Below are positions 27,480 through 36,282 of a stretch of 64,000 bases of DNA, piece after piece. Below the pieces are notes generated by a model. It was given only the letters and a program-made list of their open reading frames with translations. It had not been told where the DNA came from and did not search any database. The number at the start of each line of letters is the position of its first letter. Positions within the stretch are counted from its first letter, which is position 1. The DNA lies in contig NZ_CP085211.1 of assembly GCF_044797955.1 (NCBI RefSeq), positions 1,984,001-2,048,000 of the forward strand, read 5' to 3'. Source of the DNA: Idiomarina seosinensis_A (GTDB taxonomy: Bacteria > Pseudomonadota > Gammaproteobacteria > Enterobacterales > Alteromonadaceae). Made by a program: the position numbers and the translations under genes.

Positions 27480-28783
27480 GTTTCTATCTCTTCAGTCGTT
27501 TTAGGTACTGACTCTGTCATATTTTCAAAGCCGTCCTCGGTGATGACTAAGTCATCTTCAATACGAATACCAATGCCCCGCCAGCGCTCATCAGCGCCAG
27601 AATCTCTGGCTATGTATATGCCGGGTTCAACGGTTATCACCATACCCGGCTGTAATTTAAGTGGATTGTTTTCTGCATCTTTATAGCGACCCACGTCATG
27701 CACATCCAGACCCAGCCAGTGACTCAAGCCGTGGATAAAGTATTTTTTCCAGCGTTGCTGCTCAAAGTTTTCGTCAGCATCGCCTGTTAAAATTTCTAGC
27801 TTAGTGAGACCGTCGCTAATAACTCGCGCAGCTGCCTTGGTGGCAGCAACCAGGTCAGAGCCGGGTTTGATTTTTTCAAATGCCGCCTGCTGAGCCTCTA
27901 AAACCAAATCGTAAAGCAGTTTCTGTTCTTCCGAAAACTTACCGTTAACCGGAAACGTGCGGGTAATATCAGCGGCGTAGCCCTGGTATTCTGCTCCTGC
28001 ATCGACTAATACCAGGTCACCGTCGTGCAGCTGGTCGCGGTTATCGGTATAGTGCAGTACGCAGGCGTTGGCACCACCGCCACAAATCATTTCATAAGCG
28101 GGGTATAAAGCCCCGTTCATTGCGAACTCATGCTGCAGTTCAGCACCTAACTGGTACTCAAAAACCCCCGGCTGCACATATTTCATTATGCGTTTAAATG
28201 CGTTACCGGTAATTCGTGCCGCCTCCCGCATAACATTCAGTTCGTTGGCAGATTTTTGCTGACGCATTGTATCCAGTAGTGGGCGCAAATCCTCAATACG
28301 ATGGGGTACTTTGTTGCCTCGTTTCTCAGTTTCCCGCAAATAAGCCATAGCCTGATGCACGTCATGCTCCAGACTTTCATCTTCGCCCAGCAGCAAAAAT
28401 ACGCTTTCAGTGCCATTTAATAGTTCCGGCAAACGCTGTTCCAGCTGATCAATGTTGTACCCGGCGTCGATACCCAGTGCATTGGGCGCATTGTGATAGC
28501 CAAGACGTAACCCATGCCAGACCTCGGCATCGGGATCTTTATCCTGGCAAAACAAAACACTACCCGGCTGGCTACTTAACGTACTTAACATTAATACAGC
28601 GTCAGGCTCATTAAAGCCGGTCAAATAATGAAAATAGCTATTTTGCCGAAACGGAAACTCAGTGTCGTTGCTACGGATCAACTGTTCGTTCGCCGCCACC
28701 AAAGCCACGACATTAGCGGGGAGCTGATCAAGGACACGCTGTCGGCGGCGCAAAAATTCATCCTGAGGTATGACGGGTTGCAT
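27464..28783 (-). CDS. pepP: Xaa-Pro aminopeptidase P
   Basis: This 439-residue M24B metallopeptidase cleaves N-terminal residues ahead of proline. An N-terminal creatinase-like domain includes FRQNSYFHYLTGFNEPDAV. The dinuclear metal ligands are visible as the aspartates in LVDAGAEYQGYAADITRTF, the histidine in HGLSHWLGLDVHDVG, and the glutamates in VEPGIY and RIEDD. The ATG at 28783 is preferred over a start 25 codons earlier, because AAGGA lies seven bases upstream and the 439-residue length fits. It follows ygfB by 11 bases. Confidence 0.95.
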   Translation of the reverse strand: MQPVIPQDEFLRRRQRVLDQLPANVVALVAANEQLIRSNDTEFPFRQNSYFHYLTGFNEPDAVLMLSTLSSQPGSVLFCQDKDPDAEVWHGLRLGYHNAPNALGIDAGYNIDQLEQRLPELLNGTESVFLLLGEDESLEHDVHQAMAYLRETEKRGNKVPHRIEDLRPLLDTMRQQKSANELNVMREAARITGNAFKRIMKYVQPGVFEYQLGAELQHEFAMNGALYPAYEMICGGGANACVLHYTDNRDQLHDGDLVLVDAGAEYQGYAADITRTFPVNGKFSEEQKLLYDLVLEAQQAAFEKIKPGSDLVAATKAAARVISDGLTKLEILTGDADENFEQQRWKKYFIHGLSHWLGLDVHDVGRYKDAENNPLKLQPGMVITVEPGIYIARDSGADERWRGIGIRIEDDLVITEDGFENMTESVPKTTEEIETWMQK

Positions 28784-28794
28784 GATGTTATCCT

Positions 28795-29361
28795 TCAATG
28801 CAAAGTTTTGTTGGTTGCTGTCGATGGCGGCTGATTTTTGCCCAGCTCTGAAAAACACATCATGGCAGAAACGCGCAAATACTCCGCTATTTCAAAATAG
28901 GCTTTTTCTGTCTCATTACCTTCTTCAACGTCAAATTCCAGTTTTGCGATCTCTACCATGTCATCCAGCGCTTCGCGTAAATCTGCCGAGGCATTGGCAA
29001 TACTGGCCTGATTTACGCCAAACCCGACCAGGAATGACTGTACCCAGCCCGCTAATGCCTGCAATCGATCAGCAAGCGGAGCCTGATCCTCTGGTAGCAA
29101 TGGCTGATAGTCCATGTCCGCACTAGCCAGCGAGCTTTGAACCTGTTCTGCCTGCTGCTGAATTAACTGCTTAAGGCCCGCCGGCATTGGATTGCTGTCG
29201 TAGGCCAGATCACTCATTAAAGTTAACAATTCGTCACTGTCGGCCGGGGTTCCGGTGGCAATAAGACCTGTTAACATTCCCTGCACTTCTGCCGCTGACG
29301 GTGTCATATCGTAACGAGCAAAATCTTCCGCCAGGCGGTCGTAGTCAAAACGTGTTGGCAT
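28795..29361 (-). CDS. ygfB: UPF0149 family protein YgfB
   Basis: This 188-residue acidic cytoplasmic protein is all-helical. The family signature LPLLPEDQAPLADRLQALAGWVQSFLVGFG appears mid-protein as PLLPEDQAPLADRLQAL and GWVQSFLVGFG. The function of the family is unresolved (in Pseudomonas a YgfB protein modulates AmpC regulation). It is first in ygfB-pepP-ubiH-ubiI and divergent from zapA, the standard gammaproteobacterial arrangement. Confidence 0.92.
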   Translation of the reverse strand: MPTRFDYDRLAEDFARYDMTPSAAEVQGMLTGLIATGTPADSDELLTLMSDLAYDSNPMPAGLKQLIQQQAEQVQSSLASADMDYQPLLPEDQAPLADRLQALAGWVQSFLVGFGVNQASIANASADLREALDDMVEIAKLEFDVEEGNETEKAYFEIAEYLRVSAMMCFSELGKNQPPSTATNKTLH

Positions 29362-29503
29362 GATAAAAATCCTTAAAATTACTTACTAACATCCTAACAC
29401 CGGGCTTTATAATTCGCTAGCTGACAAGCCTATGCCGGACGTGTCATAATAACGCTGTCAGACACGCAACACAGTGATTAACTTTAAGCAGGGAGTCTGC
29501 AAC

Positions 29504-29818
29504 ATGGCTGGTCGTACAATGGACATTACTTTACTGGACAGAAATTACCGGGTTAATTGTCCGGTAGGTCAGGAAAGTGCGTTGCAACAGGCCGCTGATA
29601 CGCTGGATCAACGCTTGCGTGATACCAAAGAGCGTACTAAATTAACTAATGTCGAGCAGATCGCGGTGATGACCGCGCTTAATTTGTGTCACGAATGGAT
29701 TCAGGATCAAAACGACCAGGCGGCACGCACCGCAAAACTGGAAGAAAAGATCCAGTTGTTGCAGGCAACCATAGAACAGGCAATGAGCGAACAGCGCTCA
29801 AACCGTGGTTCGCGCTGA
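29504..29818 (+). CDS. zapA: Cell division protein ZapA
   Basis: This 104-residue FtsZ-associated protein promotes Z-ring bundling. The N-terminus TMDITLLDRNYRVNCPVGQE is the ZapA signature, followed by a long coiled coil (about residues 50-100). The ATG at 29504 has AGGGAG eight bases upstream; an in-frame GTG 10 codons earlier is rejected. The 6S RNA gene follows 28 bases downstream, as in E. coli zapA-ssrS. Confidence 0.93.
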   Translation: MAGRTMDITLLDRNYRVNCPVGQESALQQAADTLDQRLRDTKERTKLTNVEQIAVMTALNLCHEWIQDQNDQAARTAKLEEKIQLLQATIEQAMSEQRSNRGSR

Positions 29819-29846
29819 CAACAGAGAATAGTTTTACCGCTTTTGC

Positions 29847-30030
29847 GGTTTCCTGGGGCGTACGAAAGTAGGCGAATGTCCCTGAGCCGATGCTTTTAGA
29901 ACAGGGGATCACTGGCCCGTCATGAGCAAGCCCGGCGTGTACCGGGAAGCCTACGACGGATACCAATTGCTCCCCGCCTTGGACCAATGGGTTCAAGGGC
30001 CAACGCCGTAAACGGCGCCTCCGGGAAACC
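29847..30030 (+). ncRNA. ssrS: 6S RNA
   Basis: This roughly 184-base RNA regulates sigma-70 RNA polymerase by mimicking an open promoter. Recognisable conserved parts are: the closing stem ggtttcc (29847-29853) with ggaaacc (30024-30030); tgtccctgagccgat near the 5' side of the bubble; a strongly base-paired middle; and accaatgggttcaaggg followed by the cggcgcctccgg 3' arm. The position directly after zapA is the gammaproteobacterial norm. Ends are set from the closing stem and may be off by a few bases. Homologues are often made by processing of a longer zapA-ssrS transcript. Confidence 0.93.
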
Positions 30031-30033
30031 ACC

Positions 30034-30065
30034 CTATTGGGCTGACTTCTCCTCAGCCACAATAG
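30034..30065. terminator. Hairpin at the ssrS / amidohydrolase convergence
   Basis: A 12-bp stem with one bulged A (ctattgggctga at 30034-30045 and tcagccacaatag at 30053-30065) has a 7-base loop. It begins 4 bases after the 6S 3' end and contains the stop codon of the convergent amidohydrolase gene. It is a plausible termination or processing signal, although no strong T-run follows. Confidence 0.45.
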
Positions 30066-31602
30066 CTCTTACGTCTTCCAGCAATTGCTGAGCATCGTAA
30101 ACGATGCCGTCTTTTATGGTGTATTTAACCCCTTCGGTACGCATCGGCTGGTTATTATCATCGAGTTTAAAATGCCCGGTACCGTACAGCACCTTAAAGT
30201 TTGCTAGCGGGTTCTCTTTTACTATCACCAAATCGGCCTTCTTGCCCAGCGCCACGCTGCCAATTTGACCATCTAATTGCAATGCTTCCGCGCCTGCTAA
30301 GGTGGCCGCATGAATAACTTCCAGTGCATTAAGCCCTGCTTCGCGCAGTAGCTCCAGCTCGCGGATGTAAGCAAAGCCATAAATTTTATAAATATAGCCG
30401 GCATCCGAACCTACGGTAATTCGACCACCATTAGCATGATAATCCTTCAAAAATCTCATCCATTTTTGATAGTTATCCTTCCAGGCAATCTCGTTATCCG
30501 TTGTCCAGTCAAACCAGTAAGAGCCATGAGCATAGCGGCTGGGTTCAAAGAACTCCCATAACCTGGGCAGGGTATAATCATCATGCCAGATCGCCTGACG
30601 CTCGCGCATCAAATCGCGCGACGCTTCATAAATGGTTAGTGTTGGATTGATGGTAAAATCCAATTCGATGAGCTCATCACGCACCGCATTCCATTTTGCT
30701 GATCCCTGCTCCGCCGACTGCTGCCACAACCGGCCGGCTTCCTCAAAACGGTGTTGTTCGTTGTTGTAATTGTAATGCGCCGGATAATCCTGGATTCGTT
30801 TGTCCTCGAATAACGCTTCCGGCAGACCATACCAGTGCTCCATCGAGGTTAAACCTAAGCGGGCCGAATCCAGAGCGTTCATTGACATGACGTTAAGCTG
30901 AGCATGGTGCATCATAGTGCCTAGCCCCTGTTTATTAGCTTCGTCTAACGCGGCTTCCATCACCTTGCGTGACGCGCCAAAAAACTTAATTCCCTGGGCG
31001 CCCTGTTGCTTAATGTACCTGACCCACTCGCGAGCCTGCTCAGGCCCGTAAATGGGTTCATCCCAGCCCTGACCAAAACCAACGTAGGCGACAATTCTGG
31101 GGGCCGCAATGCGATTATCCCGGCCTTGCTGCTGGTGCCATTTAACCCAGTCTAAGCCATTAAAGCTACCCGGCTCACGGATGGTGGTAATGCCATGCCC
31201 AAGCCACAGTTTCAGTACATATTCAGCCGGTATACCCTCAGCCGATCCACCAATGTGAGCGTGCATATCGATAAAGCCCGGCATAATATAATGCCCTGCC
31301 ACATCAATTTCTTTATCGCCCTGCCGGGCTTCGGGCCGGCGTGATTCGATTATCGGCACCCCGGGGTTGCCGACACTGACTATCTGTATGATGCGATCAT
31401 TTTCAATCACGATATCCACAGGCCCCTGAGGCGGAGCTCCTTCGCCGGTAATGACCGTACCGCCGCGAAGAATCAGACGCTGATAAGGTCCTTCGCCCCG
31501 CTCCATTCGTTCCGGAGCCTTCGGCGGCCCCTGCCAGGCTAATACCGGTAAGCTAATCAGGGCTATCGCAAGTGCCACAAGCATCGTGTTTAATCGATTC
31601 AT
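30034..31602 (-). CDS. Secreted amidohydrolase (M38-like metal-dependent hydrolase)
   Basis: This 522-residue protein has a 22-residue signal peptide (cleaved near LPVLAW). The metal-ligand motif HxH is in MPGFIDMHAHIGG. A candidate bridging lysine is in GIKFFGAS, followed by histidines in MMHHAQLN and MEHWYG, and the terminal aspartate is in VGSDAGYIY. That is the order of the TIM-barrel amidohydrolase superfamily (imidazolonepropionase/prolidase-like branch). The actual substrate is unknown. It is oriented against the zapA-ssrS-fau flow that flanks it, which suggests insertion between ssrS and fau. It starts 43 bases from the divergent fau ATG. Confidence 0.85.
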   Translation of the reverse strand: MNRLNTMLVALAIALISLPVLAWQGPPKAPERMERGEGPYQRLILRGGTVITGEGAPPQGPVDIVIENDRIIQIVSVGNPGVPIIESRRPEARQGDKEIDVAGHYIMPGFIDMHAHIGGSAEGIPAEYVLKLWLGHGITTIREPGSFNGLDWVKWHQQQGRDNRIAAPRIVAYVGFGQGWDEPIYGPEQAREWVRYIKQQGAQGIKFFGASRKVMEAALDEANKQGLGTMMHHAQLNVMSMNALDSARLGLTSMEHWYGLPEALFEDKRIQDYPAHYNYNNEQHRFEEAGRLWQQSAEQGSAKWNAVRDELIELDFTINPTLTIYEASRDLMRERQAIWHDDYTLPRLWEFFEPSRYAHGSYWFDWTTDNEIAWKDNYQKWMRFLKDYHANGGRITVGSDAGYIYKIYGFAYIRELELLREAGLNALEVIHAATLAGAEALQLDGQIGSVALGKKADLVIVKENPLANFKVLYGTGHFKLDDNNQPMRTEGVKYTIKDGIVYDAQQLLEDVRAIVAEEKSAQ

Positions 31603-31645
31603 CGGGTATCCTTAGGCAATTCTTGTTGTAATTTTGACCATTATC

Positions 31646-32242
31646 ATGAACCGAGACCAGCTAAGACGCAAGTTGCTACAGACCAGAGCACAACTTTCTG
31701 AGGCTAACCGGGCGAAGGCGGCGCTCGCCGTAGCGAATCGGGTAAGCGATCGACTAAGCTCGTATGACGGCAGCCATCAATTTGCGGCGATATTCAAAAG
31801 CTTTGCTGCCGAACTGGATACCGGCCCGACCATCGGGAGACTCTGGGACAAAGGTATAAAAACGGTATTGCCCGTGCTTCATCCTTTTGCGCCGGGGCAT
31901 CTGTTGTTTTTGCAATACGACAAAGCGACGCCGATGGCTAATAACCGATACGGCATTGCAGAACCCCGGCTGGACTGCCGGAACGTGGTTCCTTTGCAAC
32001 AAATACGCTGGTTATTTATGCCGCTAGTGGGTTTTGATCTGGCTGGCAACCGGTTGGGTATGGGGGGCGGTTATTACGACCGCACGCTGGCTAGCTGGCG
32101 GGCGGGATCGCTGCCTAACTTACAGCCTATCGGGCTGGCCTATGACGAACAACAACTAAGCACGCTGCCAGTGGCAGCCTGGGACGTTCCTATTTCAGAG
32201 GTTATTACCCCGTCACGGCACTGGCATTTACCCGCCAAATAG
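31646..32242 (+). CDS. fau: 5-formyltetrahydrofolate cyclo-ligase
   Basis: It converts 5-formyl-THF to 5,10-methenyl-THF using ATP. It has 198 residues. The ATP/phosphate loop and metal-binding block NRLGMGGGYYDRTLA and the N-terminal LRRKLLQTRAQLSEANR are typical. The ATG at 31646 is taken; an in-frame TTG four codons earlier is possible. In E. coli it follows zapA-ssrS directly; here a reversed amidohydrolase intervenes. Confidence 0.92.
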   Translation: MNRDQLRRKLLQTRAQLSEANRAKAALAVANRVSDRLSSYDGSHQFAAIFKSFAAELDTGPTIGRLWDKGIKTVLPVLHPFAPGHLLFLQYDKATPMANNRYGIAEPRLDCRNVVPLQQIRWLFMPLVGFDLAGNRLGMGGGYYDRTLASWRAGSLPNLQPIGLAYDEQQLSTLPVAAWDVPISEVITPSRHWHLPAK

Positions 32243-32270
32243 CCATGCACATCGGGACTAAAGCCCCTAT

Positions 32271-32298
32271 ACTTGGTCATGAAAACTTGGTCATGAAA
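32271..32298 (+). repeat. Tandem 14-base repeat upstream of rpiA
   Basis: Two perfect head-to-tail copies of acttggtcatgaaa (32271-32284 and 32285-32298) lie 25 bases before the rpiA ATG. They may form part of the leader or a duplicated operator, or may be a recent slippage duplication. Confidence 0.7.
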
Positions 32299-32323
32299 TT
32301 CATACATCCCCGGAGAGTTCGCA

Positions 32324-32986
32324 ATGGCAGATAACAAGGCAATGAAAAAAGCAGCCGCAGAAGCAGCACTAAGCTATATCGAGGACAATACGGTTGTTGG
32401 TGTTGGTACCGGCTCTACAGTTAACTTTTTTATCGACGCTCTGGCAGACCGCAAAGACGATATTGAAGGTGTTGTTTCCAGCTCTGAAGCATCAACAGAA
32501 CGGCTGCAACAGCTCGGCTTTGAAGTTTTGGATCTGAATTCCGCCGGGCCTGTGCCCGTTTACATTGACGGTGCCGATGAGATTAACGAATACGGCCAGA
32601 TGATTAAAGGTGGCGGCGGTGCTTTGACACGCGAAAAAATTATTGCAGCCGTCGCGAATAAATACATCTGTATTGCTGATCAAAGTAAGCAAGTGGATTT
32701 ACTGGGTACGTTTCCTCTGCCCGTGGAAGTCATTCCCATGGCCCGTTCTCACGTGGCGCGGGAAATCGTCAAACTTGGCGGCGACCCTGTTTGGCGTCAG
32801 GGTACCACAACCGATAATGGCAACTGGATTCTGGATGTTCACAACCTGAAGATCATGAAGCCAATGGAACTGGAACAGCAACTGAATAATATCGTCGGCG
32901 TAGTGACCAACGGGCTATTTGCGAACCGTGGCGCCGATATCGCCCTGCTCGGCAATCCGCAGGGCGCACAAACAATCGAGTTTTAA
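32324..32986 (+). CDS. rpiA: Ribose-5-phosphate isomerase A
   Basis: It interconverts ribose-5-phosphate and ribulose-5-phosphate. It has 220 residues. The phosphate loop VGVGTGSTVNFFID, the substrate loop YIDGADEIN, and the catalytic segment KGGGGALTREKI are all present. GGAGAG lies six bases upstream of the ATG. It is preceded by a 14-base tandem repeat and is convergent with phoU. Confidence 0.96.
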   Translation: MADNKAMKKAAAEAALSYIEDNTVVGVGTGSTVNFFIDALADRKDDIEGVVSSSEASTERLQQLGFEVLDLNSAGPVPVYIDGADEINEYGQMIKGGGGALTREKIIAAVANKYICIADQSKQVDLLGTFPLPVEVIPMARSHVAREIVKLGGDPVWRQGTTTDNGNWILDVHNLKIMKPMELEQQLNNIVGVVTNGLFANRGADIALLGNPQGAQTIEF

Positions 32987-33019
32987 GCAAACAGCAAGCG
33001 GGTTACTGTCGTCTGCTCG

Positions 33020-33739
33020 TTAGTCAGACTGGCCCAGCACCGTGCGTTCCATGCTTTCCGGCGAGACATGGCGCACGTCTTTGCCTTTTACGAAAAAGAT
33101 AATGTACTCAGCAATGTTCTGACAACGGTCGCCCATCCGTTCGAGAGAGCGCGCAGACCATAAGACATCCATAATTTTGGGGATAGAGCGGGAATCTTCC
33201 ATCATGTAAGTCATTAGCTGGCGAGTAAGCGCTTCGTATTGACGATCCGCCTGCTGATCTTGCTGGTGGACCTCGTACGCCGCCTCTAAGTCCATGCGTG
33301 CAAAGGCATCAAGGACTTTACGCAACATACTTAACACATGCTGTCCCAGGTTTTCCAGGCTAACTAACAACTGCTGCTGGTCTTTACTGAAGCTTTCTTT
33401 TGCCACTTTGGCAATGCGCTCTGCCTCGTCACCAATACGTTCCAAATCAGCAATGGTCTTTATAATTGCAATGACCAAACGTAAGTCGCTGGCTGCAGGC
33501 TGTCGCTTGGCGATAATATGGACACACTCTTCATCAATCTGAACTTCAAGCTTATTGATTTTATGGTCACTGCTCAGCACTTTTTCAGCTAACTCAGTGT
33601 CAGCGGTCTGAATCGCTTCCAGCGCATCACTAATTTGTTTCTCTACCAGCCCGCCCATACTGAGAACGCGGTTGCGAACAGCCTCCAGCTCTTCATTAAA
33701 TTTGCCGGAGATATGTTTACTCATATTTAATTTATCCAT
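33020..33739 (-). CDS. phoU: Phosphate transport system regulatory protein PhoU
   Basis: This 239-residue protein consists of two three-helix PhoU repeats with the metal-binding E/D-rich motifs IADLERIGDEAERIAK and ARSLERMGDRCQNIAEYI. PhoU couples the Pst transporter to PhoR and holds the Pho regulon off when phosphate is ample. It is the last gene of pstSCAB-phoU, 10 bases after pstB, with AAGGAG upstream. Confidence 0.97.
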   Translation of the reverse strand: MDKLNMSKHISGKFNEELEAVRNRVLSMGGLVEKQISDALEAIQTADTELAEKVLSSDHKINKLEVQIDEECVHIIAKRQPAASDLRLVIAIIKTIADLERIGDEAERIAKVAKESFSKDQQQLLVSLENLGQHVLSMLRKVLDAFARMDLEAAYEVHQQDQQADRQYEALTRQLMTYMMEDSRSIPKIMDVLWSARSLERMGDRCQNIAEYIIFFVKGKDVRHVSPESMERTVLGQSD

Positions 33740-33749
33740 TACTATCTCC

Positions 33750-34568
33750 TTAACCGTAGCGGCCGGTAATATAATCTTCAGTCTGCTTTTCAGACGGTGT
33801 GGTAAACAAGGTATCGGTATCGGCGTACTCTATTAACTTACCCATATACAAAAAGGCAGTCTGGTCCGACACACGTGCCGCCTGTTGCATATTATGCGTG
33901 ACGATCACTACCGTAAACTTTTGCTTTAGCTCTGTGATCAGCTCTTCAATAGTTAGGGTAGAAATAGGGTCAAGCGCTGATGTCGGCTCGTCCAGCAGCA
34001 AAATTTCTGGCTCGATGGCAATTGACCGGGCGATAACAAGACGCTGTTGCTGGCCGCCGGATAAACTAAAGGCACTGGCATTGAGCCGGTCTTTTACTTC
34101 ATCCCACAGAGCCGCACCACGTAAGGAGGTTTCTACCGCTTCGTCCAGCACCCGACGATCCTTTATACCCTGCAAGCGCAAGCCATAAACCACATTTTCG
34201 TAAATGGATTTAGGGAACGGGTTTGGCCGCTGGAACACCATGCCAATGCGACGTCGTAGCGCAGCAACATCTACATCTTTATCGTAAATGTTTTTGCCGT
34301 GCAATTCGATATTGCCCTTGATTTTACAAATCTCAACCAAGTCATTCATGCGGTTAATACAACGTAACAAGGTTGACTTGCCGCAGCCTGAAGGTCCAAT
34401 AAACGCGGTTACCCGATTTTTGGGTACCCGCATTGAGATATCTTGCAGCGCCTGATCCTCGCCATAGAATAGATCGAGGTTTTTAATCTGCAAAGCTGTC
34501 TGCTCTTCAGACAGATTGGCTAAGTCCAGTTTTTCTGTGTTACTTGTATTCGGGCTGACCGTAATCAT
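33750..34568 (-). CDS. pstB: Phosphate import ATP-binding protein PstB
   Basis: This 272-residue ABC ATPase has Walker A GPSGCGKSTLLRC, signature LSGGQQQRLVIARSIA, Walker B EILLLDEPTSALD and the switch histidine in VIVTHNMQQA. About 25 extra N-terminal residues precede the ABC core. It energises PstCA and lies 32 bases after pstA. Confidence 0.97.
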   Translation of the reverse strand: MITVSPNTSNTEKLDLANLSEEQTALQIKNLDLFYGEDQALQDISMRVPKNRVTAFIGPSGCGKSTLLRCINRMNDLVEICKIKGNIELHGKNIYDKDVDVAALRRRIGMVFQRPNPFPKSIYENVVYGLRLQGIKDRRVLDEAVETSLRGAALWDEVKDRLNASAFSLSGGQQQRLVIARSIAIEPEILLLDEPTSALDPISTLTIEELITELKQKFTVVIVTHNMQQAARVSDQTAFLYMGKLIEYADTDTLFTTPSEKQTEDYITGRYG

Positions 34569-34600
34569 AATTTAAAACCTTTTCGACAATTCAGTCATAC

Positions 34601-36262
34601 TTAATGTTCAAGAGAACGATACTTTTCGCGTAAGTGATTACGCACACCGATAGCGGTCAAGTTAAGACCTACAATGACTGTAATCAATAAAAACGACGTG
34701 GCATAAACCAATGGCCGTGCTGCCTCTACGTTTGGACTCTGAAAGCCAACGTCGTAGATGTGAAAGCCCAGGTGCATAAATTTCCGGTCCAGGTGAAAGT
34801 ACGGGAAGTTACCATCAACAGGCAGCATCGGCGCTGATTTTACGACACCGACCAACATCAAAGGTGCCACTTCGCCGGCAGCCCGGGCAACCGCCAGAAT
34901 CAAGCCGGTCATGATCGCCGGTGACGCCATCGGCAAAACAATACGCCAAATCGTTTCCCACTTGGTCGCGCCCAGTGACAACGAACCCTCACGTAAACTT
35001 GGCGGAATTCGGGATAAACCTTCTTCGGTGGAAACAATCACCACCGGCAAGGTCAAAATTGCCAAAGTAACGGCAGACCAGAGCACGCCCGGGGTACCGA
35101 AGGTTGGATTAGGTAAAGCCTCTGGATAAAAAATTTGGTCTAAACTGCCGCCGACCATGTAAACAAAAAAGCCCAGACCAAACACACCGTAGACAATCGA
35201 CGGCACACCAGCGAGGTTAATTACCGCAATACGAATAAGCCGGGTGACAGCATTCTTACCAGCGTACTCATGCAAGTAAACCGCCGCAATAACGCCAAAC
35301 GGGGTGACGATAACCGACATCAGCAAGACCATAAAAACGGTGCCGAAAATTGCCGGAAAAACACCACCTTCAGTGTTCGCCTCACGGGGATCGTTGCTGA
35401 CAAAGCCACCAATTTGCTGAAAGAAATGTCCAACTTTGGCGATCAAGCTCATATCGTTAGGAAAGTTAACATCCAGTACCCGGTACATAGGTAAGTCAAC
35501 ATCCTGACCACGGAAGTCCTCAACCACCAAACCATCACGTTGCGCCTGCTGACGTAAATCAAACAGCTGGTCTTCGTACACCTGATAGTCATCATGCAAT
35601 TGCTGACGCTGGCGCTGAAGTCCAGCGATTGCTTCTTTCGTCAGTTCGTTCTGCAGCTCCAGTCGGCGCCGTTCCATTGTCAGTTCGTTTAACGCATAGT
35701 TAATGCTGCTGATTTCGCCTTCCTGCAAAGCAGTGGCCTGTTCATTTAACTCGACAGCGCGCTCTACCCGCTGCAACAGAACCTCACGGAAATCGCTGTC
35801 ACCCGCTCGGGCAACTACCTCTCCCTGCTCTTTTACCGCCGTGATACGACCGTAAAAGTTGCCATCTTTACTGCGCTCAATTACGGCTAAATCGGCAGGC
35901 GTTTTATCGCCGCTGATTAATGGCTCCAGTACCCAGGTAAAATCAAGCGGCACATATTCGCGGTTACCAATTTTCATTAAGTAACGGGTGACCATTTCCG
36001 ACTCGATATTGCCTAAATCAACCATTGACTGGGTTAGTCGCGTGGTGGGTACCGATTCAGTATCGTAAATCTCACCGATCAACTGGGCAGACGAGCCATC
36101 CGCTTGTTTTACCATCATTTCATGGATTGGCGCCGGCCAAAAGAAAGACAACCCTCGCCAGCCAATCATTATCACCAACCCGATGACCGCAATCAGGCTG
36201 ATGCTCACCGAGCCAGCTGTCAGCCAAATCCAGGGTTTTCCGGTGTTAAACCACTTTTTCAT
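34601..36262 (-). CDS. pstA: Phosphate ABC permease PstA, extended form
   Basis: At 553 residues it is nearly twice E. coli PstA. TM1 (about residues 12-34) is followed by an inserted non-membrane region of about 250 residues that contains a coiled coil (about residues 170-235). The standard permease with five more helices and the EAA-type loop LREGSLSLGATKWETIWRIVLP comes after. The ATG at 36262 is chosen over an upstream GTG because GAGG lies seven bases ahead. With PstC it forms the phosphate channel. Confidence 0.9.
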   Translation of the reverse strand: MKKWFNTGKPWIWLTAGSVSISLIAVIGLVIMIGWRGLSFFWPAPIHEMMVKQADGSSAQLIGEIYDTESVPTTRLTQSMVDLGNIESEMVTRYLMKIGNREYVPLDFTWVLEPLISGDKTPADLAVIERSKDGNFYGRITAVKEQGEVVARAGDSDFREVLLQRVERAVELNEQATALQEGEISSINYALNELTMERRRLELQNELTKEAIAGLQRQRQQLHDDYQVYEDQLFDLRQQAQRDGLVVEDFRGQDVDLPMYRVLDVNFPNDMSLIAKVGHFFQQIGGFVSNDPREANTEGGVFPAIFGTVFMVLLMSVIVTPFGVIAAVYLHEYAGKNAVTRLIRIAVINLAGVPSIVYGVFGLGFFVYMVGGSLDQIFYPEALPNPTFGTPGVLWSAVTLAILTLPVVIVSTEEGLSRIPPSLREGSLSLGATKWETIWRIVLPMASPAIMTGLILAVARAAGEVAPLMLVGVVKSAPMLPVDGNFPYFHLDRKFMHLGFHIYDVGFQSPNVEAARPLVYATSFLLITVIVGLNLTAIGVRNHLREKYRSLEH

Positions 36263-36282
36263 CGTTAAACCTCGAGTGCGGA

